Of a stretch of 64,000 bases of DNA, positions 11,863 through 22,253 are shown in pieces (positions within the stretch are counted from its first letter, which is position 1; the number at the start of each line of letters is the position of its first letter). The translations under genes were made by a program, and so were the position numbers. The DNA is from Spongospora subterranea f. sp. subterranea (lineage: Eukaryota > Endomyxa: Phytomyxea > Phytomyxea > Plasmodiophorida): contig JAUGWO010000203.1 in assembly GCA_049724395.1 (NCBI GenBank), positions 62,001 to 126,000 on the forward strand, read 5' to 3'. The notes beneath the pieces were generated by a model, which did no database searches, was not told the origin of the DNA, and saw only the letters and a program-made list of their open reading frames with translations.

Positions 11863-13455
11863 ATGACAGAGCGGACTCCGTCACGGACTCCGTCGGTGGT
11901 TAACGTTACACTGGGGTCTGTGGTCATGGGCGGATTCGCCTTATTCGGTAAGTGCCATCCTAATTGCACCCCCTGAAATCTCCCTCGCATTTGTAGTGGA
12001 TTTTTTGTTGCAATAAACAGCGTTTTCGGTGATTTGTTTTGATCAGTTTTCATTTTTCCGCTCAATCCGGTGATGGTTCATCGTCTTCGGGATCGTTTCG
12101 TATCTCCTCTGAGACCGTTCCTGTTGGCCAGTCGGATACGTCGATATCGACTCACTCCCTGTTTTGGCGAAATCGTGATTTATCCCGAGTTTTCCGCCGT
12201 CCTTCTGTCAATGTGTGGCGCTGTCCCAGGCACAGAAATATCTAGACTGGCCCCCGGGTCGTTAGATATTTTCCAAGATGGTGAGTTGAAAGGTTGGGAG
12301 GCGAGGTGGGGCCGGTTGTCAGCGATGCTCGCCCTGTGCGTCCCGATCGTGGACATCTGGCGCCGGAACCCGATCCCCCGCAAGCACCGCCACCTGCACC
12401 AGGCCGCCTACGACCAGGACCTGCCCGCCTTCTCCCGATTGATGATCGACCCCGATATCGACCTGAATCTCATGGTGATCCGCTTTTTCGGCCATCTCAT
12501 TCCCCCCGCACCACCTTCGTTCCTATTCGTTTTCAAGTTAATCTATTGCATTCCAAATTCCGTTTTCCTGCATCGATTTTTGTTTTGGTTAAATCGTTGA
12601 CAGTCCAAAGAATCTGTAAAATCGGCCGGTCAAAAACTACTTGAAAATATGCAGTTTTATGCGATAACATTTGGTGAAGTTGACGAAAACAGTCCTGAAA
12701 TTTACTACGAGCGAACTCGTTTCCGTTTTTTGAAGGACCGCAACTCTTCCGATCCGTTTGTTGATTGGAACATGTGGGTTTCGGGTGTTTAGTTCCATGG
12801 GCAGACCATTCTGCATTATGCAGCGACGGTCGGGGATCTCGCCGTCGTCCAGCTGCTGATCGGCCAGGCCGATCGGATCGACGTCAATCTCGGCGACCAT
12901 GTCAGGGCGCGTTGTTTTTTTATCCAAACCTGTTTCGCCACCCCGTCGTTGTTGAACTGGGCTCTAGGAAGGCTGCACAGCATTATATCGGGCGTCATTA
13001 TCGGGTCATGAACGGATCGTCCATTGTTTGATCACTTCCGGAGCTCAATTCAGTCAACCAAATCACGTCAGTTTTTGCGTTTTTTGCTTCTCCAAAACCG
13101 TCGATGTTGTTGTTTTTTCCGTCAATTTTTGCGTTTTGGTTTTTGGGAAACGTCGATTTGTTGTTTTCCATCGGGTTTTGCGTTTTTGTTTTTCGAAACG
13201 ACGAATTTGTTGTTGTTTTCCAATTTGCGCCCAGATTGAGATCTGAATTCGTTTCGATATTGTGGACAGAAAGGGAATACGCCATTGATGGCGGCTTGCT
13301 GGAGAGGGCACCTGGATGTTGTCAAGCTGCTGGAACGGCAGGGGGCGGACCCGATGGCCAGGAACGGGGATGGGGAGACCGGGTCCGATCTCGCCCAACA
13401 ATGGGGCCATCACCACATCGCCGATTACATATCGTCGCTCACGATTCGCAACTAA
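11863..13455 (+). CDS. Small membrane-anchored ankyrin-repeat protein
   Basis: Five exons (11863-11947, 12047-12280, 12323-12474, 12793-12900, 13270-13455) join in frame to 254 residues. Introns are 99, 42, 318 and 369 bp. Residues about 13-30 (LGSVVMGGFALFG) are hydrophobic and suit a signal anchor; a second hydrophobic patch lies near residue 75 (FSAVLLSMCGAVPG). Three ankyrin repeats follow: KHRHLHQAAYDQDLPAFSRL, then GQTILHYAATVGDLAVVQLL, then GNTPLMAACWRGHLDVVKLL. Each repeat begins near an exon start. Ankyrins bind other proteins; no partner can be inferred. The long introns are rich in T with repeated TTTTTGCGTTTT phrases. The first exon is the least certain. Confidence 0.8.
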
Positions 13456-13940
13456 CCCCCTAAAAAACGGCATTTTTCATCGAATCACGTTTTCAGATCA
13501 AATGCGTTCTCTGAATTGTCTTTCAAAGCCATTTCAAGCGGCGCCACTTTCCAATCTTCATTTGCCATCGTAAAGAGTAAAAAAAGTAGAATTTCGTAGT
13601 TGATATTTTGCCCTCGATCAAGATGATTATCGCATGAACAATCAGGTGCCGATGGGCGAGAGAATTTTCAGCGAAAATCGCTGAGAAAGCGGAATCAAGA
13701 ACACATGACAACGGCGTCCAAAAGAACGGGCTGTGTATCTTGTTTGTTCGAGCGGACGCGGAAGTTTGAAAATCGATCACAGAACCATGATCGCCCGACA
13801 GAAGGAGATACGGCGAATGGTGTTTTCCCTGGCCTACTCAAGTACTAGCTTGGGTATCCACTGAAGGAACCAGCAATATTAGGTGGCGAAAAATTCTGAA
13901 ATTCAGATTTTTTGGTGTGGTTTTTATTTTGTGAAGTACG
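13456..13940. other. Gap without a gene; edge of the gene island
   Basis: No family-like frame on either strand. This marks the change from compact genes to transposon-rich sequence. Confidence 0.4.
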
Positions 13941-13960
13941 GTAGATAGATAGATAGATAT
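13941..13960. repeat. Short TAGA microsatellite
   Basis: About four and a half tandem TAGA units follow a T-rich stretch. Confidence 0.8.
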
Positions 13961-13969
13961 TTGCAAAAT

Positions 13970-14060
13970 AACCAATTTTGCAAAATACGTTCCCAAACGC
14001 GCCGCGCAAGTGTTATTCTGCAAAAAATCGCCAATTTTGCAAAATATCCGTGGAATTTTG
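13970..14060 (+). repeat. Inverted-repeat arm A, rich in TTTTGCAAAAT
   Basis: The phrase CGTTCCCAAACGCGCCGCGC followed by AATTTTGCAAAAT and CCGTGGAATTTTGC recurs in reverse orientation at about 16575-16665. The two arms face each other around 2.5 kb that includes a Ty3 fossil, so they could be ends of a degraded inverted-repeat transposon. Confidence 0.7.
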
Positions 14061-14194
14061 CAAGAACAGGAAAATCAATGCTTACACCTGACAAATGCAT
14101 TGGGATTCCAAAGACGCGTTTCGGATCCATGCATGTATACCCGACGAGAGGTGATCAATTAGCGATTATGGGCCTAAATGTCGACGATATTATC

Positions 14195-15400
14195 CTAGCC
14201 CATTGTAGGGAATACAGTACGAGAGCGGAAGTGTAGCGATACGGGCAAAAGGCCGTTCCCGCCGCACCCAATCAAGTCAAGCCAACTGAGGGAAACTGTT
14301 ATGATATACGAAACTGCCAGTTTCGGCCACCAGTAATCACGTCTAATCAGTTGATACGTTTTTGAGATACCGAAGTGTCCTGCGAGCGGGGAGTCATGTC
14401 TTTGTTGTAGTATTGTCAACCTTTCCTGTTCGTCCTGTACGAATTTGCGATTTTGAAAAATATGACGCGTCCTTGGCTTGTGAAAAAATTTGAGTCGTGG
14501 CGTCTCATATTTAGATTCTCCCAATTCGATCAGTAAGTCCAAAGGGATGGGCGGAGTCCGCTCACGTTCGACCGTTTTCAATTGCATGCTATTGAGAAAA
14601 ACGTGTGCTGGCAGAGGTGGATCCGATTGTTGACGTTTTGATGTGGTCAAGTCGGGTCGTCGTGACAAAACATCCGGTTTTTGTGAGAGAGTTCCGAAGC
14701 GATGGCGGATGACAAAATCAAAATCTTGCTGGATACATGGACCATCGTGCTTGACGCTGTTGAGGATCTTAGGCGACATGAACCAAAGCAGGTTTTTGTG
14801 GTCACTAAAGACTGTAATAGGTAGAGGCGATCCACTCAGAAAATGTCTCCACTGTTCCAAAGCCGCAATGATGGCCAGTAACTCCTTATTATATATCTGG
14901 TAATTCAGTTCGGCGGGAGTGAGTTTTCTGGAAAAAAAAGCTACAGGTCGATCCCCTTCCGGGTGGTAATGGCGCCGAGTGCGAAATCCGATGCAGCCGC
15001 TTCGATGATGGTGGGTAGTGATGGGTCGAAGTTGGTCAAAACCGATGCGGATGAAAACGCCTGTTTGAGTGAAGAGAATGCGGTTTGAGTCTGCTTGGTC
15101 CACCTAAATTCTGCTTCCTTTCGGCACAACTCGTGAAGTGGTAAGGTAATTTTTGAAAAGTTTTGAATAAAATCCTACAGTATAACAATTACTGAATCCC
15201 AGAAACGATTGAACTTGCTTGATTGATCGTGGTGTGGGCCATGTGAGAACTGCCGACACAATGTCCATATCCATTTCCAAGGATTCATTCGATAGTACGT
15301 ATACAAGGAAACGGATTCGTTGCTGATAAAATTCGCATTTTTCAAGCTTAGCGAATAGCCTGTGTTTTCTTAAAAGCTGTAAAACTAAGCGACATCGCAA
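14195..15400 (-). mobile_element. Ty3/gypsy retrotransposon fossil (reverse transcriptase end, RNase H, start of integrase)
   Basis: Read on the minus strand, the order of parts is the end of a reverse transcriptase (RFLVYVLSNESLEMD, the usual RT-to-RNase H join), RNase H (DRPVAFFSRKLTPAELNYQI, TVFSDHKNLLWF) and the integrase zinc-finger start (AGHFGISKTYQLIRRDYWWP). The pol fragment is broken, with several frame breaks, and no LTRs were found beside it. It looks moderately old. Confidence 0.85.
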
Positions 15401-16330
15401 AGTAAAATTCTTGCAAAATGCTTGATTTTAATTTGGAACAATTCGGCTCAGAGGTCAACTTTTAGATATAACCGTATCTAAAGGGGAACGATTTGGAGTT
15501 TTCACCAAGCTCGATATCAAACCTTACAAAAAGCCCAGTGCAAATACACACATTATGCATCATACAAGCCTGAGCTGACGAAGAACAGCTGGATAAAGGG
15601 AGAAAATATCCATATTGTGAGAGCTTTTCAAACGGAAAAACTTTCGAAAGCTGGCTATCCCAGAGCTATAATTCGCTCAAATCTGAAATATAAATTCAAG
15701 AGATAGGAATTGGATGCTTGACAAAACAACCAAAAAAGATGACATCTGGTACTGCATGGACACAACCCGTCATGCACACGAGAAGTGGGACTTTATTCAA
15801 AACAATTTTAAACCGTTGTTGAAATACCACAATGTCAAAGTCACAGCACATAAGGTCGCACCTTATTGGACGCAATCAATCATTGCCCCAAGGAAATCAT
15901 CGAGGGCATCTCAAATGAAAGGGACATCGCTAAAAAATGCGATACCTCAACATGGCTTCTGAGCACGATCGGCAACTCAAATTAAAGAGATTGCATAATC
16001 TTAAAATCTCGAAACAATCAGATTCAAACCAGAATTTTGCTTCTCGAGAAGTAAAAAGGATATTAAAATTGAAATACTCCCAAAAACTTACGCGAACAAA
16101 CTACAGGGAAATTCAATCGCTCCAGCAACTGCAAATTCCTCATCGGGTGAAACAGGCATTCGCTTGAATCTACGATTAAGAAGAGACCCTCGTTAAGTCG
16201 AGAACGGACTTACAAAGGGACGTCCTTACCTTCTAAACCACCGAGGAAAAGGACGGGAACCGGCGCGGTGACCTGATGAGCCGAAGGCGAAACCAGGTCG
16301 CGTAGGGTTGGCTGGGCAGCGGACTTTATG
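15401..16330. other. AT-rich unassigned stretch
   Basis: Two overlapping short Lys-rich frames (15714-15962 and 15937-16167, plus) have no recognisable family. Composition is much more AT-rich than the gene island, so this is probably transposon debris. A GC-rich hairpin (GACCTG with CAGGTC) lies at about 16269-16298. Confidence 0.35.
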
Positions 16331-16574
16331 TTCACTGATCAACCATCCCCGCACCGATAACAATCAGTGATGAAGTCCACAGGAAAAAGGTATCCTGACG
16401 GGACCACATGGGACCACTGGGATTCCAATGGGGATACACATGATGTCTGTACCCAAACAGGTGTACAGTAAGAAATATAGTATTGCGTGTTGAAAAAACC
16501 GGCGCGGGAAATGGCACACCCTTTCGGCTCTCGTATTCCGTAGATTTGGGGTCCGTTTGGATGTCGCTCAATAT

Positions 16575-16665
16575 TGCAAAATTCCACGGATTTTTTTTGC
16601 AGAATTGGCAATTTTGCAAAATAAAACTTGCGCGGCGCGTTTGGGAACGTATTTTGCAAAATACA
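16575..16665 (-). repeat. Inverted-repeat arm B, partner of the repeat at 13970-14060
   Basis: This is the reverse complement of arm A with scattered differences. The sequence inward of it (about 16460-16560, minus strand) also resembles the termini of the 17343-21659 element: CTACGGAATACGAGA compared with CTACGGAATCCGAGA there. It is probably a related but diverged transposon end. Confidence 0.65.
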
Positions 16666-17342
16666 ATGTTGAGCTTTGACCTAAATATTCCGGCGGCAAA
16701 TTGAAAATTCCGACAAGCGAGATTGGGGATACGGTACATGAGAATGTTGAGTTCTTCCTCGATGCATCATGAAGTTTCCCTATAAGGACATCCCCTCCGT
16801 CGTACCCCTATTCTAGTTAAGTCAAACTGGTGCTAGCGCTCTGCGTCCTCCAGAATTTCATTAGGAAAGAAAGCGGCGATGAATCGTTCGTACAATGGGT
16901 ATGAAGAGCAGCAGAGGGAGGCGTCGGATGGGATGGCGAACGACCACGAAGCTTCTGACGGCCGATGTGAATCAGCCGTGAAGATCTGGCGAAAGAGAAT
17001 TGCAGACATGATGTGGTCGGACTATTTGACGCTTAGATCGAAACAAAAATGATAGATCATGCCATAAACTGAGATTCGCCTTTCAAAGAAATAGCCCCAA
17101 CAGTTTACGAAGCCAGATATTCCGTTGCGATTTCAATTATCTGGTTTCATAAACCGTGCCGAACTTCTTATTAAATGCCGAGGTAACTGCATGCCACGAT
17201 TGTTTTTGTATCCGTTTTCCGATTTGTACCCAATGACAAGTTTGGGATATCCAAAAACAAACTCGTCTCATCGCTCAAGAGTTCCATTGCTTTTCCACCG
17301 TTCATTTAGCCCGTGCTTCTGATTTGACAGCTGAAACCTAGG
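16666..17342. other. Gap; only a 57-codon open frame
   Basis: An ATG frame at 16879-17052 (plus, 57 residues, starting MNRSYNGYEEQQREASDG) is intact but unrecognised and may be chance. Nothing else was seen before the next element. Confidence 0.35.
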
Positions 17343-17465
17343 GAATTCGAGAAGGGCAAGGGGCGGAAATTATGCGCAAAATGTTTTTTGTGAGCAACAA
17401 AACTATTTTACAGTATGTCAGAAAAAACTATAGGTAATGCCGTAGCGGATTTCCCATGACAGATT
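17343..17465 (+). repeat. Left terminal inverted repeat
   Basis: It starts GAATTCGAGAAGGGCAAGG and ends TTTCCCATGACAGATT. It matches the right repeat with about three differences over 123 bp. Confidence 0.92.
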
Positions 17466-17511
17466 CGTCGTCGGGTGGGTTCAATCAATTATTTGATCAA
17501 CGAGTCTGTCT

Positions 17512-19373
17512 ATGTTCTGTCAACATTGTGGTCAGCAACAGGGTCAGTGCTTGGCTTCCTGCCCAACGCTTGGGGATGTTGTCAAAAAGACCGTCGCGGC
17601 CGAGCTTCTGAAATTTAAGGAAGCAGGGGCCGACGTGTCACGTCGCCGTGCCGGAGGCGGCAGTCGTCGTGGTGTGGCGATCAACCCGATGTTAGTCAAG
17701 GTGAACGTCACCGCCTACCCGCTAGGGATGGATCCCCGAACTAAAAAGGCAACGAAGTTACCAGATCATCCAGCAATCAACGTCGTTTTCGCATTGTCGG
17801 CCACATACTATGATATTATCGATGGATTGGCATCCAGTTTATTTCCTGTTCCGAAATGGTCCTCTGGGGCCACTTACGTTCTTACCACGGGGGATGGTGC
17901 AATAATACAGGAGAATACGCCATTCTGTGAATTTCCTTTCAACCTCACTCGTTCTGGAGGCAAGAAGGTGTTGCATCTGGTGAGATCAGACCATTCACAA
18001 GATGGCTTCAATGATAATGACAGAATCAGCCACGATTATGAACAGGGTAATGTTGATAACGAATGGGATATGACTCTCCCTGACAATGGTGAAGACTGTG
18101 GCCCAATTCAACAGCCGCTGCGCACCATCGAGTTGTTTGGCAACAACAACAGTAGTCACGTCACCGGTCCTGTCATCAAGCGATTGAAGACAGGAACGAA
18201 GGGAAGCGCCCTTGTACACTCAAGCGCGTTCGGCAATCTTGATCAATTTCAGTTCCAGGATATATACCAGAATTCAAAATCGGATACCGCAGTGCAAGGC
18301 TCTGGAGTTGCCATTTTAAGACAGTTCGATGGTCAAAAATGGTCGCAACAGTTTCTACGCGAGAAGGAATTTCCTGTACCGAACATGGAAGATCCTATTA
18401 CTGACGGCGAGTCCAAGATTGTTTATAAGAAAGCTATGTTTCCAATGGTGTTTGGATCAGCTCTTGTCGTATATAAGGTGGCCAATTCTCCGTTGGATGA
18501 CCGGCTAGGCACAGCGACACGTGCCGTCCAAATGGCAGCATTATGCTCCCAAATGGCGATCGAGTTCAACGCCGCTGTAAAAAATGATGATTTTATGGTC
18601 ACGTTTTGTGACAGCGTTGTCGTCGAACTCCTGCCGGAGGTTATTGATGTTCTGTTTCCTGCAAAGAACAATCCATTCAACAGGATGTGCCGGAAGGGCG
18701 TGATTTGGATCATCGAGCGTCAAATCAAAGGGCGATTCGACAAGTTCGTTTCAAATTCAGGTAGAGGTTTTTCAAACCTCCATCAAATATACCTACATTA
18801 AATATAGGTAATATTATCTGTTTAACAAACAAAACATTAGCCCGAACGAAAAAGGACCGGATCAAGGCAACCGCGTTCAGCCATTTCTCGTTCTGTCGCT
18901 CCGGCGGCGAGTTTATGGCATTAGACATTCAGGGCGCGGGTGGCGTCTATACTGACGTTGAGATTGTATCAATCTCCAATGCTGAATCAACGTTCGGCAT
19001 TGGCAACATGGGTGCCTCTTCAATTGCCAAGTTTTTTCAAGAACATGAATGTAATAGTGCTTGCTATGCTGCTCAACTGGAGCGTCCAGCAGGAGACGCG
19101 TTCGGACATGCTTCAACAAGCAGGGACGGGGGTTCAGACACGTCAGTGGAAGATGAAAAAGCTGAAAGTGATTGCGAGATGACGGTCTCCGACGAAATCG
19201 TCCCATATCAGGGTCAAAAAGGTCAATCTATCAGTTTTGATGCCACTGAAGACGTCATTGTGCAAGAGGAGACGGTTTTGCAAGTGCAATCTTCTAGTGA
19301 GCGGTTGCGTTCACAGCGCCGTCCTGACCATGTGACTTGTACCCGTCTTCGTTCTCGCCGTAAAAGGGGATAA
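17512..19373 (+). CDS. Transposon-borne atypical alpha-kinase (MHCK/eEF2K type)
   Basis: Two exons (17512-18760, 18841-19373; 80-bp intron, phase 1) give 593 residues with no break. An N-terminal zinc-ribbon-like patch (CQHCGQQQGQCLASC, residues 3-17) is followed by an unassigned folded region and, from about residue 265, an alpha-kinase domain. Kinase landmarks: KIVYKKAMFPMVFGSALVVY (nucleotide-binding half), TAFSHFSF, DIQGAGGVYTD (the DIQG...TDP-like motif), FGIGNMGASSI (GNxGxxxI loop) and the zinc-binding HECNSAC. These match the eEF2 kinase/myosin heavy-chain kinase layout, including the order. The junction SNS-A-RTKKDRIKAT is only in frame when spliced. The tail is acidic, then basic (RLRSRRKRG). 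Substrate is unknown. It is inside a transposon, so it may serve the element or be cargo. Confidence 0.88.
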
Positions 19374-19958
19374 TAAATTGCTGTTTCCAAGCGAACATCT
19401 TATTCATTGGCTGTTGCGCTGTATCAAATCTGTCACGATTTTGGACAAAAAACGGACGCCTTGGCCCGCTCCGCACAAATTTTGTTCTTCATGATTTCCG
19501 CCCCCTGCCCTTCCCGGACACAAAAAATTATCTGCGGACAGGACGTTTTCCTGCTCCGCATTGAACGCAGATTGTGACAGGTCTAACATTTGCTGCCCGC
19601 ATTGCCCGGCTATGCTCAATATCCCTTGAAAGACGTCATTGTGCAAGAGGAGACGGTTTTGCAAGTGCAATCTTCTAGTGAGCGGTTGCGTTCACAGCGC
19701 CGTCCTGACCATGAGACTTGTACCCGTCTTCGTTCTCGCCGTTAAAGGCGGTAATAAATTGCTGTTTCCAAGCGAACATCTTATTCATTGGCTGTTGCGC
19801 TGTATCAAATCTGTCACGATTTTGGACAAAAACGGACGCCTTGGCCCGCTCCGCACAAATTTTTTTCTTCATGACCGGGAATAACTGCGGACAGGACAAA
19901 TTGGACTCCAGGTCTAACGTTTGCCCGCATTGCCCGGCTATGCTCATTATCCCTTGAT
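19246..19958 (+). repeat. Tandem duplication of the alpha-kinase 3' end and trailer
   Basis: Copy 1 runs about 19246-19629 and copy 2 about 19630-19958, offset near 380 bp. Both contain GACGTCATTGTGCAAGAGG, the basic-tail codons, and the shared trailer ending ATGCTCA(A/T)TATCCCTTG. Copy 2 lacks an upstream kinase and is shorter by about 50 bp. The stop codon used by the gene is in copy 1. Confidence 0.9.
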
Positions 19959-20100
19959 GTGACGAATACTGATCATCTTTTCGTCGTCAGCAGAGAGATT
20001 ACAACATGTAGCGTCTACACATAACTGATTGGCCCACGTTGGCATCGTTTTAATGGGGATTCACATGTTTATTAGCAGGAGGGACATTCAATAATATCTG

Positions 20101-21519
20101 TCAGACGTATGCAGGTAACAACGGTTCAAGATGGGACCGTTGTGCACGCAGGTACAGAAACGCTTCGGCCATGTTATCAAGACTGATCGGAATCAGGGGC
20201 GGTTGATGAAGAGACAAAGCTTCGGCGAAATACGGGCGATCTGCTTGCAGACCAAACTGGTCCGATAAATTCATATCACACCCCGGGTAAGCAGCGTGGC
20301 AATATTCCGAAAACAAATCAGGAACTGCAATGCCACATTGAATCGCATCGTGTAGCTCCGGGTGCTGGTAGAGAAACTCTGGCACGCCGCCCGGGTTTTT
20401 GCTGCTCTTGCGCATTCTGTGCCCATTCCATTCATGGAAGACTTTGTCCAGAGTGTCCTCGATCATGTCTTTGAATACGAAGACACAGCAACGGCGTTCG
20501 AAGTCATCATCTACATTGTAGTTTCCGGTTCCTTCCAGATTTTTAAAGACTTTGATCCAGAAATGAATTCCACCGGCATACATCTGATTCCACCAGATTC
20601 GATCCTTTGATTTGCGACAGAACGCCCAAATAGATGTGCTGACGCACCGTTGAAGTGCTGTTGGACGGCAGCTGCCAGCGTATTCTCGGCCCCTCGATCC
20701 GATCGTTGAAGAGCAGGCAAACAATCCACATTGAGCACAGCATCAATGTAATAAGCGAGAACCAGTTCTGGGATGCGATTGTTGGGCGTTACGTGTAGCC
20801 AAATCATCTTTCGGGACCAACCATCGATACAACCATGGATTTCGAACCCGAACTGCCGAAGCTTATCGTTTTGGTCGAAATGCCATAGTGCGTTGGGACC
20901 AGGTACATGATAAACACGACGCTGCAGGCGATGCTTGCGACGACCAGCAACGTCATCTGGATTGATGGTGAGCTGAGCAGCAGAAACGGCGTCTCTTGTT
21001 ACAAGGACGTCGTGTGTCTCGCGAATACGACGCGCCATTGACCGACACCCCAGCGCCTCACCGTCACCCCTCGATTCCAGATTAACCATGAGCTCCACCA
21101 GCTCTTGCGGCACATTCTGGCGAATCTTGATACCCTCATGCTAAAATAAAAAAATTGAAAATTAGTGAATAATGATGGGCGCTGCCCTTAATTATTACAT
21201 GCAGGATATTCTTCAGCGTCCGCAAAGATAATTCCTCTTGGTATGCCTTCTTGACATGATATAGAATCTCAGTTAATTTGATACCTTGTTTGACAAGAAC
21301 ACGCACATCCGGTAGCCATGCAACGGATCTCTGCAATGCCGTTGATAAGCTAGGACGAGAAAGATCATTATTACTGATCCAGTTCCTCAGCGTCCGACCG
21401 CTCACAATAATAGAATGCTCGTCCTGAAGCAGTTCCAGAATAGCGGCATTGGAAAGCCCATTGTTCAAGTGATCCTGGACAAAGGCAATCACCTCCGGTG
21501 ACACTTTCGGCCTCACCAT
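20101..21519 (-). pseudogene. Integrase-core (DDE) transposase of the inverted-repeat element, one frame break
   Basis: Exon 1 (21199-21519) starts MVRPKVSPEVIAFVQDHLNN and looks like a helix-turn-helix domain. A 58-bp phase-0 intron (21141-21198) joins it to exon 2 (20101-21140). The catalytic core shows GPNALWHFDQNDKL (first D), IHGCIDGWSRKMIWL, RSDRGAEN (second D) and NQRIE (E). This is the integrase-like family found in corals, fish and fungi. The frame shifts by one near 20605, directly after NQRIE; the remaining frame then runs WWNQMYAGGIHFW to the end (HEWNGHRMR, GVPEFLYQHPEL). This copy is therefore probably inactive unless the break is a sequencing error. It is convergent with the alpha-kinase. 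Confidence 0.85.
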
Positions 21520-21535
21520 TACTTTGACGACGTTT

Positions 21536-21659
21536 AATCTGTCATGGGAAATCCGCTACGGCATTACCTATAGTTTTTTTCTGACGTACTGTAAAATAGT
21601 TTTGTTGCTCACAAAAAACATTTTGCGCATAATTTCCGCCCCTTGCCCTTCTCGGATTC
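21536..21659 (-). repeat. Right terminal inverted repeat
   Basis: Reverse complement of the left repeat; in minus orientation it starts GAATCCGAGAAGGGCAAGG. The transposase ATG lies just inside it. Outside it (about 21700-21780) an AAATTTTGCAAAATTT phrase recalls the 13.97- and 16.6-kb repeat arms. Confidence 0.92.
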
Positions 21660-21820
21660 CGTAGAAACCACCCCCGTCTGTTTGTTCAACATGATAACAA
21701 CACCAAGATGACTTCAAGATGGCAAGCGCACGGCAAAACAGCAAATTGAAATTTTGCAAAATTTTCCGTATCCGTGGCATTCAAACGGGCAACCCGGGTC
21801 TGGATGAATAAAAAAACAGA

Positions 21821-21892
21821 GGGCTCAGCCGGTAATCGAAACCGGGACCTTCCCGACCCTAACAGGAAATCATGCCACTAGACCACTAAGCC
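21821..21892 (-). tRNA. tRNA-Pro (anticodon AGG)
   Basis: Minus-strand sequence folds as a full cloverleaf of 72 nt. Acceptor stem GGCTTAG pairs with CTGAGCC over seven pairs; the D arm is TGGTCTAGTGGCATGAT; the anticodon stem TCCTG/CGGGA closes the loop TTAGGGT with anticodon AGG; the T arm is CCGGT-TTCGATT-ACCGG. The discriminator base is C. No intron. Internal A and B boxes are present. It lies 162 bp outside the alpha-kinase transposon and next to the LINE 3' region. Confidence 0.93.
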
Positions 21893-22253
21893 ATTGACCT
21901 GAAATAATACCTGGCGAACCGGTAAATCATCAAATGAAGAAGTGACTGTTTTAGGTGTACAAGTAAATAACGATTTCGAAGTATCATCAGATTGCTGATC
22001 CACCGTTGCACTTGTCTTGAGCCGTCTCCACCTATATAGGCAATTGTGTGTGGCTTGATCCATTCTTGGACCTGAATTCGCAGCAGCATGCTCTTCGCCT
22101 CTTCCGGTCGCCATGCCGCCTCTCGGATCGTGCACCGAATTGCTTCACGATGGATGCTGTCGCTCATCTTCGCTGTCTGGTTGGCTGGTAAATCAATCAC
22201 TTGGTTCGCCGCTACCTTCCGATACTCCACCGAGTACCGTCGATTTCGCGCCA

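Larger units (their letters stand above)
17343..21659. mobile_element. 4.3-kb DNA transposon with long terminal inverted repeats, carrying an alpha-kinase and an integrase-type transposase
   Basis: Near-identical inverted repeats of about 123 bp bound the element. Inside, two genes converge: an alpha-kinase on the plus strand whose ATG lies 46 bp from the left repeat, and a DDE integrase-type transposase on the minus strand whose ATG lies 16 bp from the right repeat. The layout, with both genes starting directly at a repeat, suggests each repeat supplies a promoter. I could not settle target-site duplications. The near identity of the two repeats suggests recent movement, though the transposase has one frame break, so a helper copy may have moved it. 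The transposase family is widespread in animal and fungal genomes as large integrase-core proteins; no capsid-type gene is present. Confidence 0.85.

Noticed and set aside
13024-13269. Phe-rich plus-strand frames between the second and third ankyrin exons
   Set aside because: They read the T-rich intron of the ankyrin membrane gene; the phrase TTTTTGCGTTTT repeats there.
15714-16167. Two Lys-rich overlapping frames as a possible small gene
   Set aside because: No family similarity, no splice support and base composition like the surrounding debris.
16268-16300. Hammerhead-ribozyme-like core: CTGATGA, a GCC/GGC stem with GAA loop, then GAAA
   Set aside because: The core string is exact, but I found no cleavage triplet with a flanking stem I or a matching stem III on either side, so a chance hairpin is more likely.
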